Positions 41,553 to 51,200 of a stretch of 64,000 nt of DNA are shown here, piece after piece. The stretch lies in the NCBI GenBank assembly GCA_964545875.1, contig CAZJHH010000004.1, positions 186,001 to 250,000 of the forward strand, written 5' to 3'. The DNA comes from DAIPKP01 sp964545875. GTDB lineage: Bacteria; Synergistota; Synergistia; Synergistales; Aminiphilaceae. How positions within the stretch are numbered: position 1 is the stretch's first letter; every line of letters starts with the position of its first letter. Position numbers and translations under genes: made by a program. The notes beneath the pieces were generated by a model. It did no database searches. It was not told the origin of the DNA and saw nothing but the letters and a program-made list of their open reading frames with translations.

Positions 41553-42062
41553 TTATTCCCCTTTCCTCGGAGCAACGGTATCAAGGATCTCTTCCAGAAC
41601 GAGCTCCTGCACCAGCCCCTTTTCATCGTACACCACCGCTCCCGAGGCATCGCAAATCACGAGCTGCGGCACGTTCCGCACCGGCAGACTATCGAAAAGT
41701 CCCGGCATGTGATCGTAGTAAACATCGAGGTGTTCCACCTGGAGATCCTTCAGGGTCTTGGAGACCAACCGAGGGTTGAAACGCTCCTTGGTTATGGGAA
41801 GCAACACCACGCCTCGCTCCTTCAGCTCTTCCCGCATCTCCTCGAAAATCTGAAGCTCCTCCTGGCATTCGTCACAGGTGGGATAGAAAAACATGAGGAT
41901 CACCGGAGAGCCCGCAAAATCTCCGAGAGAAATTTCCTCGCCGTCGGAATGCCGGGTCACGTCGTAGGAGGCAAAAAAAGGAGCACCCTGGGCGGAAGCA
42001 ATACTCCATACGGAAAGAATCCCCAGAAGCAGAAGAAGCCCAGAAAAAAATCGCAGTCTCAT
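41553..42062 (-). CDS. Exported TlpA-like thioredoxin-fold protein (C-D-E-C)
   Basis: A 169-residue protein with a signal peptide (about 1-25, S-I-A-S-A-Q) and a thioredoxin-like domain. The redox pair is Cys63 and Cys66 in Y-P-T-C-D-E-C-Q-E-E, with V-P-Q-L-V-I-C-D as the cis-Pro region. The acidic C-D-E-C centre differs from the C-P-A-C of its neighbour, so the two may have different redox potentials or work in relay. It begins 3 nt after the gpmA stop. Confidence 0.85.
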   Translation of the reverse strand: MRLRFFSGLLLLLGILSVWSIASAQGAPFFASYDVTRHSDGEEISLGDFAGSPVILMFFYPTCDECQEELQIFEEMREELKERGVVLLPITKERFNPRLVSKTLKDLQVEHLDVYYDHMPGLFDSLPVRNVPQLVICDASGAVVYDEKGLVQELVLEEILDTVAPRKGE

Positions 42063-42065
42063 GGC

Positions 42066-42815
42066 TTATCTCCCCTGTTTGGCCTGGTTCGCCACGGCTT
42101 CCGCCGCTTTTCTGGCGGCCTCTTCATCCCCCAGGTAATAGTGCTTCAGAGGGCGAAGTTCCGCATTCAACTCGTAAACCAGGGGAATTCCCGTGGGGAT
42201 GTTGAGCCTCAGAATCTCCTCGTCCGGAATGTTGTCCAGGTACTTGATAAGTCCCCGAAGGCTGTTACCGTGGGCGGTTACGAGAATTCGTCTTCCCTTG
42301 CGGATATCCGGAGCGATAACATCCTTCCAGTAGGGAACCACCCGGGCCACGGTGTCCTTGAGGCATTCCGTCACGGGAAGCTCCCCGGGAGTAAGCGAAG
42401 CGTACCGGGGATCCCTTCCGGGATAGCGTTCATCCTCAGGAGTAAGTGCCGGAGGGGGCACGTCGTAGCTTCGGCGCCAGGTAAAAACCTGTTCGTCCCC
42501 GTATTTTTCGGCGGTCTCCGCCTTGTTCAGCCCCTGAAGAGCTCCATAGTGCCGCTCGTTGAGACGCCAATGCCGATGCACCGGAAGCCACATGCGGTCC
42601 ATCTCGTCCAAGGCTATCCAGAGAGTCCGGATAGCTCTCTTGAGAACCGAGGTATAGGCCACGTCGAAATCGAACCCTTCCCGAAGCAGGAGCTTTCCCG
42701 CCTCGTGGGCCTCTTCAACACCTTTTTCCGAAAGATCCACATCGGTCCAGCCCGTAAAGAGGTTGGCCCGGTTCCACAAGCTCTCTCCATGTCGAAGCAA
42801 TACTATGGTATACAC
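42066..42815 (-). CDS. gpmA: 2,3-bisphosphoglycerate-dependent phosphoglycerate mutase
   Basis: A 249-residue histidine phosphatase-fold enzyme. The phosphorylated His9 is in L-L-R-H-G-E-S-L-W-N; the signature L-N-E-R-H-Y-G-A-L-Q-G-L-N-K is at about 87-100, R-R-S-Y-D-V-P-P-P at about 115, and A-H-G-N-S-L-R near 183. This is the glycolytic dPGM, not the broad-specificity group. The start is a GTG at 42815 behind AAGGAGAG; the frame stays open further upstream without a ribosome site. Being in one unit with two exported thioredoxin-like genes is unusual. Confidence 0.95.
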   Translation of the reverse strand: MYTIVLLRHGESLWNRANLFTGWTDVDLSEKGVEEAHEAGKLLLREGFDFDVAYTSVLKRAIRTLWIALDEMDRMWLPVHRHWRLNERHYGALQGLNKAETAEKYGDEQVFTWRRSYDVPPPALTPEDERYPGRDPRYASLTPGELPVTECLKDTVARVVPYWKDVIAPDIRKGRRILVTAHGNSLRGLIKYLDNIPDEEILRLNIPTGIPLVYELNAELRPLKHYYLGDEEAARKAAEAVANQAKQGR

Positions 42816-42944
42816 CGATCTTCTCTCCTTTCCCGGTTTCGTCGATAGAGAACAGCAACATTCATGAAGTCTTCTCATCATACCATCAAGATACGGCCAG
42901 GGGCACCGCCATAGTGCGTACAGCTTTCTCCAGCTCTTCTGCAA

Positions 42945-43841
42945 TCAGAGGGATATCACCACGGATCCCCCGATGATGGCGCATACTCCCGCGAGCTGCA
43001 TTCTGTTGAGACGCTCCTGAAAGAGAAACACTCCCCAGGCGGCGGCAATGAGAGGATAGGATGACGTAAGAGGGCTCACCAGCGAAGCAGGAGCCCGTTC
43101 CAGGGCCCGGGCGAGGAAAAATCCTCCCAGGGCAAGGGCAAGGGCCCCCGCCGCCAAAAGCTCCAGGAAAATTCCCCGGGAAGCAGTGAAAAGAGAGGTT
43201 TCCCTTTGTGGCATCCCAAGAGCCCGGAGAAGCCAGAAGGCCCAGGAAAAGGGCACGAAGGAGGCGGCCCGCCAGAAGTTGAGGGATACCACATCCACGT
43301 CGGTATTGGTGAGAATCCACTTGGTTACGGGAAAAGAACATCCCCAGCAGAGGGCGGTGAGAACCGCGAGCATAAATCCCTTGCGGAGGTTCGCCTCCTC
43401 CGGGGAACGCCGCTGGATTCCCTCGGTACGTCGTACCAGATTGAGCCCGAAAATGATCGCCAGGGCCCCCGCCGCACCCAAAAGCGTAACGCTTTCCTTC
43501 AGCCAGAACACCGAAATGACCATCACCACCAGGGGGGAGATGCTGGTAATCGCGCTGGCCTTCCCCACTCCGAGAAGGCCGATGCTCTTCATGAAAAGCA
43601 CGTCTCCTATGACGTTCCCCACTAGACAGGCGAGGGAGATCATGCCGATCACATGGAGAGGAACCTTAAGGAACGAATGAGAGGCATATACGCAGACAAG
43701 CAGCGCCATAGCCCCCAGAAATCCGAAGGATCGCAGGGCATTCATCTTTTCGAAGGGCATCTGTACCATGTTGCGCCGATAGATTACCGGCACGGTACCC
43801 CAGCAGAAAGCGGTAAGAAGACTGTAGAACAAACCTGTCAT
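42945..43841 (-). CDS. EamA/DMT family transporter
   Basis: A 298-residue membrane protein with ten predicted helices in two EamA repeats (about 5-140 and 158-297). Each repeat begins with an F/L-T-A-L/F-C-W-G motif (T-A-F-C-W-G-T-V-P-V and T-A-L-C-W-G-C-S-F-P-V). Members export or import amino acids, nucleotide sugars or other small metabolites. The ATG at 43841 is preferred over a GTG at 43847. It lies 129 nt upstream of gpmA in the same direction and may be transcribed separately. Confidence 0.88.
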   Translation of the reverse strand: MTGLFYSLLTAFCWGTVPVIYRRNMVQMPFEKMNALRSFGFLGAMALLVCVYASHSFLKVPLHVIGMISLACLVGNVIGDVLFMKSIGLLGVGKASAITSISPLVVMVISVFWLKESVTLLGAAGALAIIFGLNLVRRTEGIQRRSPEEANLRKGFMLAVLTALCWGCSFPVTKWILTNTDVDVVSLNFWRAASFVPFSWAFWLLRALGMPQRETSLFTASRGIFLELLAAGALALALGGFFLARALERAPASLVSPLTSSYPLIAAAWGVFLFQERLNRMQLAGVCAIIGGSVVISL

Positions 43842-43952
43842 AGACACCTGGAATACTCCCTTCCCGAAAAAAGACTTTTTTCAAGCGCTGCGAGCCATTG
43901 TAAGGGGAAAAACTCTCCTTGAACACCGCCAATTTTTCCGGGTAAACAATTC

Positions 43953-44002
43953 GAAGAAGGCCGCTTTTCCGGAAAAATTTCCCCGGAAAAGCGGCCTTCT
44001 TC
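43953..44002 (-). terminator. Terminator of the B3/B4-MFS unit
   Basis: A perfect 20-bp stem (43953-43972 with 43983-44002) with a 10-nt loop, 36 nt past the MFS stop on the minus strand. Confidence 0.85.
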
Positions 44003-44037
44003 ACGAAGGATTTCCAAACATTTCCGTATTAAAGAAG

Positions 44038-45357
44038 CTACTTCGTGCTTTCCTGAAGGGGCTCCTTTCGTTCCACGTTGCGGCACCAGGTTTCGGGGAG
44101 AAGGGCTCCCCCCGCCAGGGCCAGAAGGGCGCAGATCAGGCAGAGAAGAAAAGCCTTCTGATACTGAGCCTCCACGGAAAGATGGGCATACCGGTCCATG
44201 ATGCTTCCCATGCCGGTGGTGAGCAGAGCCGTGGCAAGAAAGGTGACGGTATTCACCACCGCTATGGCAATGCCCGTATATGCGGGGGCGCTTACCTCCT
44301 TGGTGATGGCCCACCCCAGAATAAAGGAGCTTGCGGAAAAACCCAGCACGAAGAGGAGGGGAGAGAGAGTCCACCGGGGAAGCATTGCCGCGCCTCCGAA
44401 AACCAGAGGAGCCCAAGTGGCGACGGAGACGAGACAGAGGATTATCATGGGAAGCTTTCGCCGCCCCAGACGATCTGAAAGGCACCCCACCGAGAAAGTT
44501 CCGGCCATACCCCCGAAAACACACCAGGAAACAGCCTTCGAAGCCTCCCGGGCATCGAAACCGAAAACTTCCCGAAGATAGGAAATTCCCCAGGCCCCGG
44601 AAAGGGAAAGAAAGGTGGCGGAACTGAGAGCACAGAGAAGGGAGGCAAACCAGATGTTTCGACAGGTGAGCACTTCGCCGAAAGCCTTGGAAAGCCTGGG
44701 AGGAGGTCCGGGGACTTTGCTCTGAAGAGCCTCGTTTACCGGAGGGAATCCCATGTCCTGGGGGGTGTTCCGGATAAAAAGGTAACAGAGCACCGCCAGA
44801 AGAAGGCTTACTCCTCCGATGCCTATAAAGGTAGTCCGCCAGGTGAAACGCGCCACCAAAAAGGCGAGGGGAAGCTGGGCAAGAACGCCTCCGAAATTTC
44901 CGATAAAGGCCGTAAGACCGGACATGGAGGCGAACTCTCGGTTGCGATACCACTGAGAGAGAATTTTAAGAATCGACACAAATACCGTGGAAACGCCGAT
45001 ACCCACCAGAAAGCGCCCGGCAAAAAGCATGGGCACCGAAGAAGCCATGCCGAAGAGCACGGATCCCGCCGCGGCAAGAAGAGTGCCCCCGAAAACGGTA
45101 ACCCGGGCTCCCAAAGAATCCGCCAGCATTCCCACGGGAATCTGCATGATCATGTAGGCGTAGAAATACATGGAGGCCAGGGAGCCGAAGGAGGAGGCAC
45201 TGAGACCGAAATCCCGCACCAGATCCTCCCGGACCACCCCCGCCGCAAGACGATGGAAGAAAACTACCATATACGCAAGAACCATGACCCCCCAAACCAC
45301 CCAACGATAGCTTAGGGCTTTTTTAAGATCCCCCTGAAGGTTATTCATACCTGCCAT
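44038..45357 (-). CDS. MFS transporter
   Basis: A 439-residue major facilitator protein with 12 predicted helices. The N-terminal half has V-F-F-H-R-L-A-A-G-V, Q-I-P-V-G-M-L-A-D-S-L-G-A-R (motif A) and R-F-L-V-G-I-G-V-S; the central loop is followed by D-R-L-G-R-R-K. The helix 1 region resembles carboxylate and sugar-acid carriers, but this is weak evidence. AAGGAG lies 6 nt before the ATG. It follows a B3/B4 gene by 19 nt, so the two are co-transcribed. Confidence 0.87.
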   Translation of the reverse strand: MAGMNNLQGDLKKALSYRWVVWGVMVLAYMVVFFHRLAAGVVREDLVRDFGLSASSFGSLASMYFYAYMIMQIPVGMLADSLGARVTVFGGTLLAAAGSVLFGMASSVPMLFAGRFLVGIGVSTVFVSILKILSQWYRNREFASMSGLTAFIGNFGGVLAQLPLAFLVARFTWRTTFIGIGGVSLLLAVLCYLFIRNTPQDMGFPPVNEALQSKVPGPPPRLSKAFGEVLTCRNIWFASLLCALSSATFLSLSGAWGISYLREVFGFDAREASKAVSWCVFGGMAGTFSVGCLSDRLGRRKLPMIILCLVSVATWAPLVFGGAAMLPRWTLSPLLFVLGFSASSFILGWAITKEVSAPAYTGIAIAVVNTVTFLATALLTTGMGSIMDRYAHLSVEAQYQKAFLLCLICALLALAGGALLPETWCRNVERKEPLQESTK

Positions 45358-45376
45358 TCACGCTCCTTCTCACGTT

Positions 45377-46090
45377 TTAGGGAAATGCCACCCGGAACAT
45401 TTCCGGGGAGAGCAGGTGCATGGTCACGGAACCTCCGCAATGCTCCCGAATAAGGTCTTTCAGCTCTTCTCCGGCGGCACGCACCACAGATTCCTCCACC
45501 GGAGGCATGCAGTCCAGATTGATGGCCACCCGGGAAGAATCCGTGTCGATCTTGCTCCGTTCGCCGTTCTTCCAGCACCACTTGCGGCAGAAAATTTCTC
45601 CGCTTCCCGCATCCTTGAGTACCACCTCTCCCGGATCGGGGTACTCCGTCATATCCGGCTGCCCCAGGGGAACGTAACGCTCCTCTCCCGAAGCAAAACA
45701 GAGAAGCACCTCCTCCTTCACGTGCCGAAGATCATCCCCTCCACAGGGGATGAGATACTTCATGCTCACGATATTGAAAAGACAGACCAGGGGATTGATA
45801 AAGGGAAGATCCTTTCCCGAGCGCACCCGCTTAACCAAATTCGCCATGGAGGGAGGGTACTTGTTGGGGTTCACTCCCAGACTTCGAAAGGCCTCCTGCC
45901 ATGCGGCGATGGAAGGGTGTTCCTTATAGGTCTCCAGAAAGGGATCCTCTCGAATCCGCCTCTCCCCGGAACGCAGAAGCTCCGTCAGGGAAAGGTTCTC
46001 CGAAGAGTTATCCACTCCGTCGCACAAAAGCACCACCCGGCGGTATCCGGGAAAACGCTCGAAAATCTCTGGTCCCACTCCAATATACAT
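45377..46090 (-). CDS. B3/B4 domain protein (PheRS beta-like)
   Basis: A 237-residue stand-alone B3/B4 domain, the editing-site module of phenylalanyl-tRNA synthetase beta chains. Visible segments are Y-K-E-H-P-S-I-A-A-W-Q-E-A-F-R-S-L-G-V-N-P-N-K-Y-P-P-S, L-V-K-R-V-R-S-G-K and the P-F-I-N-P-L-V-C-L-F-N-I-V-S strand. Free-standing members may deacylate mischarged tRNAs or bind amino acids; their role is not well established. Pairing with an MFS carrier suggests a link to handling a non-proteinogenic amino acid (inferred). GAGGAGG precedes the ATG. Confidence 0.82.
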   Translation of the reverse strand: MYIGVGPEIFERFPGYRRVVLLCDGVDNSSENLSLTELLRSGERRIREDPFLETYKEHPSIAAWQEAFRSLGVNPNKYPPSMANLVKRVRSGKDLPFINPLVCLFNIVSMKYLIPCGGDDLRHVKEEVLLCFASGEERYVPLGQPDMTEYPDPGEVVLKDAGSGEIFCRKWCWKNGERSKIDTDSSRVAINLDCMPPVEESVVRAAGEELKDLIREHCGGSVTMHLLSPEMFRVAFP

Positions 46091-46414
46091 GGGCTATTCC
46101 TCCTCTTTCTCAACTTTCCGGAACTCGTCTCATCTAAACACATGCTTCGCGTAAGGTCAATTATTTGTCTTCTAGAAAAAATATTTTCAATTTCCCCATT
46201 CCCCAAAACATGCGCCTTTTCTTTCCGGGGAGGACACCTTCGCCTCTCCTTCTCTCCAGGCCCTGCCTCAAGAGGGAACGCACAGATACATAGAGCATGG
46301 CGGTTCACTGCGACATTCCGAGGCATGCATTTCCTTCCCTCGGGGGAATCGAAACCGCTCCCCCTCGCTTTGAGACTCCGGTTCATACGGGGCTCCGTTG
46401 CAAAGGATGTCGCT
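46091..46414. other. Intergenic region with a short tRNA-like patch
   Basis: About 320 nt between two leftward genes. The right end holds a minus-strand segment with GGTTTCGATTCC, resembling a tRNA T-loop with an extra T, and a 6-bp G/C hairpin (46342-46347 with 46359-46364) that might end MOSC transcription. No tRNA cloverleaf can be closed, and I recognise no gene. Confidence 0.4.
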
Positions 46415-46852
46415 CTAACGCGTCACCGCCTCTATCTCTTCTCCCGGAAGCATAACGCCGCCTTCGAGAACCTCGAGGAAATATCCCTTCACCGGCAGAA
46501 GGCACCACCCCCGATAGTCGTAGCTGTGGGGTTCTCCGGGGCGTTTGCCCTTTTCCACCACCCGGAGGACTACTCCTCCCGAAGCCTCGAGTACGGTTCC
46601 TACCGGAAGCTCTTCGGGGAGATCCCGGACTACCAGATTTTCCGCAAGACTTCCGAAAGGAAAGGAAAATCCCGCCTCTTTCTCGGCTTCCCGAATATCT
46701 TCAAGCCGCAGAAGGCTGATCTGGCGTTCCTTCATGTCGTAATGAGAATCCCCCGAAAGCCCCCGATCCTTCTCGAAAACTCCCCGGGACAAAGGAGTTT
46801 TGGGCTCCTGTCTCCGGGAACTGCTGCATATGGCCTCTACCACGCCTTTCAT
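46415..46852 (-). CDS. MOSC domain protein
   Basis: A 145-residue stand-alone MOSC domain from the ATG at 46852, with GAGGTG 6 nt upstream. Features are G-L-S-G-D-S-H-Y near 37, R-Q-I-S-L-L, F-G-S-L-A-E-N-L-V-V-R-D-L-P-E-E-L-P-V-G-T-V-L-E and G-W-C-L-L-P-V-K-G-Y-F. The Cys in the last stretch is placed like the conserved MOSC cysteine. MOSC proteins handle sulfur or molybdenum cofactor; small ones like this often accompany Mo-cofactor genes, which are not visible here. Confidence 0.87.
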   Translation of the reverse strand: MKGVVEAICSSSRRQEPKTPLSRGVFEKDRGLSGDSHYDMKERQISLLRLEDIREAEKEAGFSFPFGSLAENLVVRDLPEELPVGTVLEASGGVVLRVVEKGKRPGEPHSYDYRGWCLLPVKGYFLEVLEGGVMLPGEEIEAVTR

Positions 46853-46931
46853 GCCACGCACCTCTTTCCATACAGTATGCATTCTGCCATGGTACCAGAT
46901 ATGCCTCCCGGAAGATACGTTTGAAGATTTC

Positions 46932-46961
46932 TTGGTTACTCTGAAAACTTCATGCTATAGT
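46932..46961 (+). promoter_or_regulatory. Candidate promoter of the ogt gene
   Basis: TTGGTT (46932-46937) and TATAGT (46956-46961) with 18 bp spacing, about 40 bp before the ATG. Confidence 0.5.
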
Positions 46962-47003
46962 TGAAGGCAGCGGTGCGGCATATTAAGGAAGGAGTGACAG
47001 CGG

Positions 47004-47501
47004 ATGAATGACGTTTGCAACCCCGGGACAAACATAGCCTTTCTCGACTCCCCCGTGGGAATGCTGGAGATACTCGAAGAAAAGGGCTTCATCAGAGAAC
47101 TGCACTTCGGCTCTTCCGAAAAAAAACCGGAAACGTCATCCCCTTCCTCCCCGGTTTTGAAACGTTGCCTCGGGGAACTCCGTGAATACTTCGAAGGAAC
47201 CCGCCGGGTTTTTACGGTACCTCTGCACTTCCGGGGAACCCCCTTTCAAGAGCAGGTCTGGAGAGCTCTTCTGAAAATCCCTTACGGTGAAACCCGATCC
47301 TACCAGGATATAGCGGTGGCCCTGGGCAATCCTCGGGCCCTGCGTGCCGTGGGAGGGGCGAATCACAAAAACCCCTTGGCCCTGCTGGTACCCTGCCATC
47401 GGGTAATCGGCAAGGATGGCTCCCTTACGGGATTCGGCGGGGGCCTTTCTATCAAACAATGGCTTCTGGAACACGAAAAACGGCATGCCCTGAAAGGATA
47501 A
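47004..47501 (+). CDS. ogt: Methylated-DNA-protein-cysteine methyltransferase
   Basis: A 165-residue suicide repair protein. The acceptor is Cys131 in V-P-C-H-R-V-I-G; other signatures are F-Q-E-Q-V-W-R-A-L-L-K-I-P-Y-G-E-T-R-S-Y (helix-turn-helix region) and A-V-G-G-A-N-H-K-N-P. It removes the methyl group from O6-methylguanine in DNA. The short N-terminal domain makes it Ogt-type rather than Ada. It precedes the two-ATPase pair by 66 nt on the same strand and may share readthrough transcription. Confidence 0.93.
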   Translation: MNDVCNPGTNIAFLDSPVGMLEILEEKGFIRELHFGSSEKKPETSSPSSPVLKRCLGELREYFEGTRRVFTVPLHFRGTPFQEQVWRALLKIPYGETRSYQDIAVALGNPRALRAVGGANHKNPLALLVPCHRVIGKDGSLTGFGGGLSIKQWLLEHEKRHALKG

Positions 47502-47567
47502 GGCCATCTTCCTGAAGCGTCACGCACACAAACGGTGCGGGAATACTGCCCCAAGGAGGGAAGAAAT

Positions 47568-48242
47568 ATGAGTATTTCGTTAAAGCCAAAACAGGTGCTC
47601 TTTCTTTACAGCCTTTTTTTTCTGATGGACGGAGTGCAGCTCAGTAAAACCCGTCCTAAGATGGACCCCCTGGATCGACGGCCTCTGCTGGCCATGGGGC
47701 TCATCCGTATCGAAAAAATCGGCCGATCCCAATACATCTATCTTACCGACCAAGCCTGGGACTGGCTTTCGGAACATCTCACCCTCTCCATCATACCCAA
47801 GCAGGGAAACCCTTCCAGGGAGTGTGCCCTCCTGGCGGAGGCTCTGCTGAACAGGCTCCAGCTTCGCATTGACGAGGGTACCCTCACCCTGGCGGAGTTT
47901 CTGGCTCCTCCAAAGAAAATAGGGCTTCACGAGAAAGAAACCACTTCCCAAAGGCCCCCGATTCCTCCAAAGGAACCCCTCTCTCCGGAAGAAGAGGCCA
48001 TTCTGACCCTGAGCCGGAGCATCATGCAGGACAAGGGAACGGATCGGGTTTTTCTGCGGGATCTCCGTCCCCGGCTCCATACCCTCTCCAGGAGCGATAT
48101 GGATAAACTTCTGATTTCCCTGCAGCAAAAGGGGAAAATTCTACTCATGACGTACCAGGATCCCCTCTCCCGAACCCGGGAGGATGACGCGGCGGCGCTG
48201 CGCCTGGGAAACGTATCCCGGCACGTGTTACGCCTTTCCTAG
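47568..48242 (+). CDS. Tandem winged-helix-like protein, partner of the two-ATPase protein
   Basis: A 224-residue protein I cannot assign to a named family. The N-terminal 75 residues read like a winged helix (L-L-A-M-G-L-I-R-I-E-K-I-G-R-S-Q-Y-I-Y-L-T as helix and wing). A Pro-rich linker (about 108-135) leads to a second possible winged helix (about 145-224) with V-F-L-R-D-L-R-P-R-L and L-L-I-S-L-Q-Q-K-G-K-I-L-L-M. The ATG at 47568 follows AAGGAGGG. It ends 24 nt before the large ATPase gene, so the products probably act together. DNA binding is inferred from fold impression only. Confidence 0.6.
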   Translation: MSISLKPKQVLFLYSLFFLMDGVQLSKTRPKMDPLDRRPLLAMGLIRIEKIGRSQYIYLTDQAWDWLSEHLTLSIIPKQGNPSRECALLAEALLNRLQLRIDEGTLTLAEFLAPPKKIGLHEKETTSQRPPIPPKEPLSPEEEAILTLSRSIMQDKGTDRVFLRDLRPRLHTLSRSDMDKLLISLQQKGKILLMTYQDPLSRTREDDAAALRLGNVSRHVLRLS

Positions 48243-48266
48243 GCCCCCTCAAGGAGGATGGACGGC

Positions 48267-51200
48267 ATGAACGTTTCTGTGGAATCCAAGGCGCTCCGCT
48301 CGGCGGATCTCGACTACGCCCACCGGCTGGACGACGTGTGGGAGATCAATCCCTACTCCGTGGCGGAGCTTCACGCTCCGGTGCGGAACAGCCTGCTCTT
48401 CGAACTGGAGCACCTGGGGCTTACCTCCCGAAGCCGCCTGGTCCGAGGCCCCGGAGGAGCCGGGAAGACCCATCTTCTCGGGACTTTACGTCAGGCCCTC
48501 GGGGAAGCCTCCCCGGGAACGGAGCTCTCGGAAACCACCTTCATTCTCGTGGACATGACCGACGTTACCCGATTCTGGCATACGGTGCTTCTGGGATATC
48601 TCGAATCCCTTCACAAGGATCTTCGGGGTTCTTCGGGAATTCTTCAGCTTGACAGCGTGCTGGAACAGCTCTTCAAGCAGATCTCCTCCCGGGGAAGTGC
48701 TCTCCATAAAAAACTCCGAAGCTGTTCCGCCGAGGAGTTTCCGGACCTTGCCAAGGAGATTCTCGGAGGGCTCTACAAAAAATACCGCCCCGAAGTAGGG
48801 CATTATCAGAACGTGCTCCGGGCGGTCCTCGCCCTGGGAACGGAAAACTTCGATCTCTCCAACGTGGGGTACACCTGGCTTCTGGGAGAATCCCTGGAGG
48901 AAGAGAAGCTTGCCCTTCTGGGAATCGGCGAAGGAGAACAGGATCCCCGGGAAATCCTCCGGGGGCTTTCCTGGATTCTCTCTCTCCGGGGAAATACGCT
49001 CCTCTGCCTGGATCAGATCGACGCCATCGTGGCCCAGGGAGCTCTCTACTCCCGGGAAACCCCTTCGGAGGAGCTTTCCGAGGAGGAGCGCAAGGCCAAG
49101 GGAATTATTCTCAGTCTCGCCTCGGGGCTTGCGGCGCTTCAGGATCAGACATGTCGCACTCTGGTGCTCCTTTCGTGCCTGGAGGAGAGCTTTTACATCC
49201 TCCGAGACTATGCCCTGAGCTCCCTGATGGATCGCTTTTCCGAATCCTTCACCCTGAACACGGTACCCTCGGGAGAAATGGCGCACAACATCATCGCCCG
49301 GCGCATGGCTCCGGCCTTTGCCATGCACGGCCTTATCCCTCCCTACCCCACCTGGCCCTTCGCCCCGGAAGCCTTCGAAAACATCGAAGATCTCTACACT
49401 CCCCGGGAAATTCTCCAGCTCTGTCAGGAACACCGCCTGCGCTGTCTCCAGGATGATGCAATCTCGGAACTTTCCTCCTTTCTGGGAACGTCTCCTGCGG
49501 AAGAAGAGCCCCCGGAGGGCGTGTCTTCGGAGGAGCGGGAAACCCTTTCCGGAGATCTTCCGGAGGAAGCCCCCTCCGCGGCTCCTCCGGTGCCTCCCAA
49601 ATTTTCCGCCCTGGACCGGCGTTTCGGAGAGCTTGAAAAGAGCGTGGACACCACGAACTATCTGGGAGAGGATCACGAAGACGATTTGGGAGAACTTCTC
49701 CGCCTGGGAACCCGGCTACTGCTCTGGGAGACTCCCCGGCAGCGGAACATGGATCTTGAGCTGGATCCCCTGGGAAGCCTTCCCTCGGACCCCCTCCACG
49801 CGAGGGTGCGCCTGATCTTTCGCTCCGAGGGCGACCGGGAGCAGCACTACTGTTTCCGGGTAATTCAGAAAAACAACCACAACGCCTACCGATCCCGAAT
49901 CGCCAAGGCCCTTACCGCATCGGGCATCGAAAAGGAACTCTCCTTCCGGAGGCTTACGGTGTTCCGCACTCTCCCTCCGGTGGATTCGGGAGAACAGACC
50001 AAAAAACAAAACCGGGCCTTTCAGAAGGCGGGAGGGCGCTTTGCTCCGGTGACGGAGCAGGAGATTCTCGTACTGGGGGCTCTCAAGAAAATGTTCGAGG
50101 AAAACGATCCCTATTTCCCCGAGTGGATACGGAAGCGCCGGATGGTTTCGCAGCTTTCGTGCATGCAGATAGCCTTTCCCTGGATCATCCGGCTCGCCAC
50201 GCCTCCGGAAAAACCGGAGGCCCCCGGATCCGCAGAACCTCCTGAGAAAGAGCCTTCCGGGCCTTCTCCGGAAAGCTCCGGAAGAGAGGTGCGGGAAACA
50301 TTCGAAAATCTTGGAGAGATACCGCCGAGACCCACCTCCAAAGACGCCAGCTTTCAGCTTTACCCCTCCTCTTCCACCGAGAGGCCCCGGGATCAGGGTA
50401 TTATTTCCCGGGTTACCCGATGGTTTCGCAAAGAAGAGGGAGAGATCACCCTAACTCGGGAACCTCTCGCTTCTTCGGAGGAAAAGTCCTTTTCCGGAGG
50501 GTACGGCCCCGAAGGAACGCCCTCTTCTCCGCCCTCCGGAGAAACGGAGCCATCGGGGAAAACCGGAGAGATCTTCCACCCAGGGCCTTCGGAGGAAACT
50601 CTACGGGAGGACTCCCCGGCAACCACCCCTCCCGAAGCTCCCGAAAAGAAGGAAGAGAATACGGAAGGAACAGGCATTCCGGAAGAGACCACCCCGAAAG
50701 AGCCTGAGGGACATCCCTTTCCGGGAAACGCCTCGGAGGAGCTCCTCCCCTTTCGGGGAGTACAGGAAGAGGTGCTGGTGGGCACCGAAATGCTCCTGGG
50801 AGAAACCATAACCCTCCCTCCCCAGGTTTTCGCCCGGCACGGAGTGATTCTTGCGGGAAGCGGAGCGGGTAAGACGGTGCTCCTCAAACGGCTCGTGGAG
50901 GAGGCTGCCCTCTGCGGTATTCCGAGCATCGTTCTCGACAGCGCCAACGATCTTTCCCAGATCGGCCAGCCCTGGAAAGAACCCCCTGCCTCCTGGGGAG
51001 AGGAGATGCACCGCAAGGCGACCCTCTTCGAAGAAAACGTGGAGGTTCTTCTCTGGACTCCCGGACATACGGGGGGAAGGCCGCTCCATCTCTCTCCTCT
51101 TCCGGACTTCGAAGCCCTGGAGGATGACCCTCCCGGAACGGACACCGCTATCACCATGGCGGTGGAAAGCCTGGGAGAGCGCATTCTGCCGGGAAATTCC

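Noticed and set aside
46330..46440. tRNA-like patch on the minus strand (GGTTTCGATTCC and a D-arm-like GTTAGAGCGAC)
   Set aside because: The D-arm-like part overlaps the MOSC stop codon, the T-loop has one T too many, and no acceptor or anticodon stem can be closed. Chance similarity or a decayed fragment; not listed as a gene.
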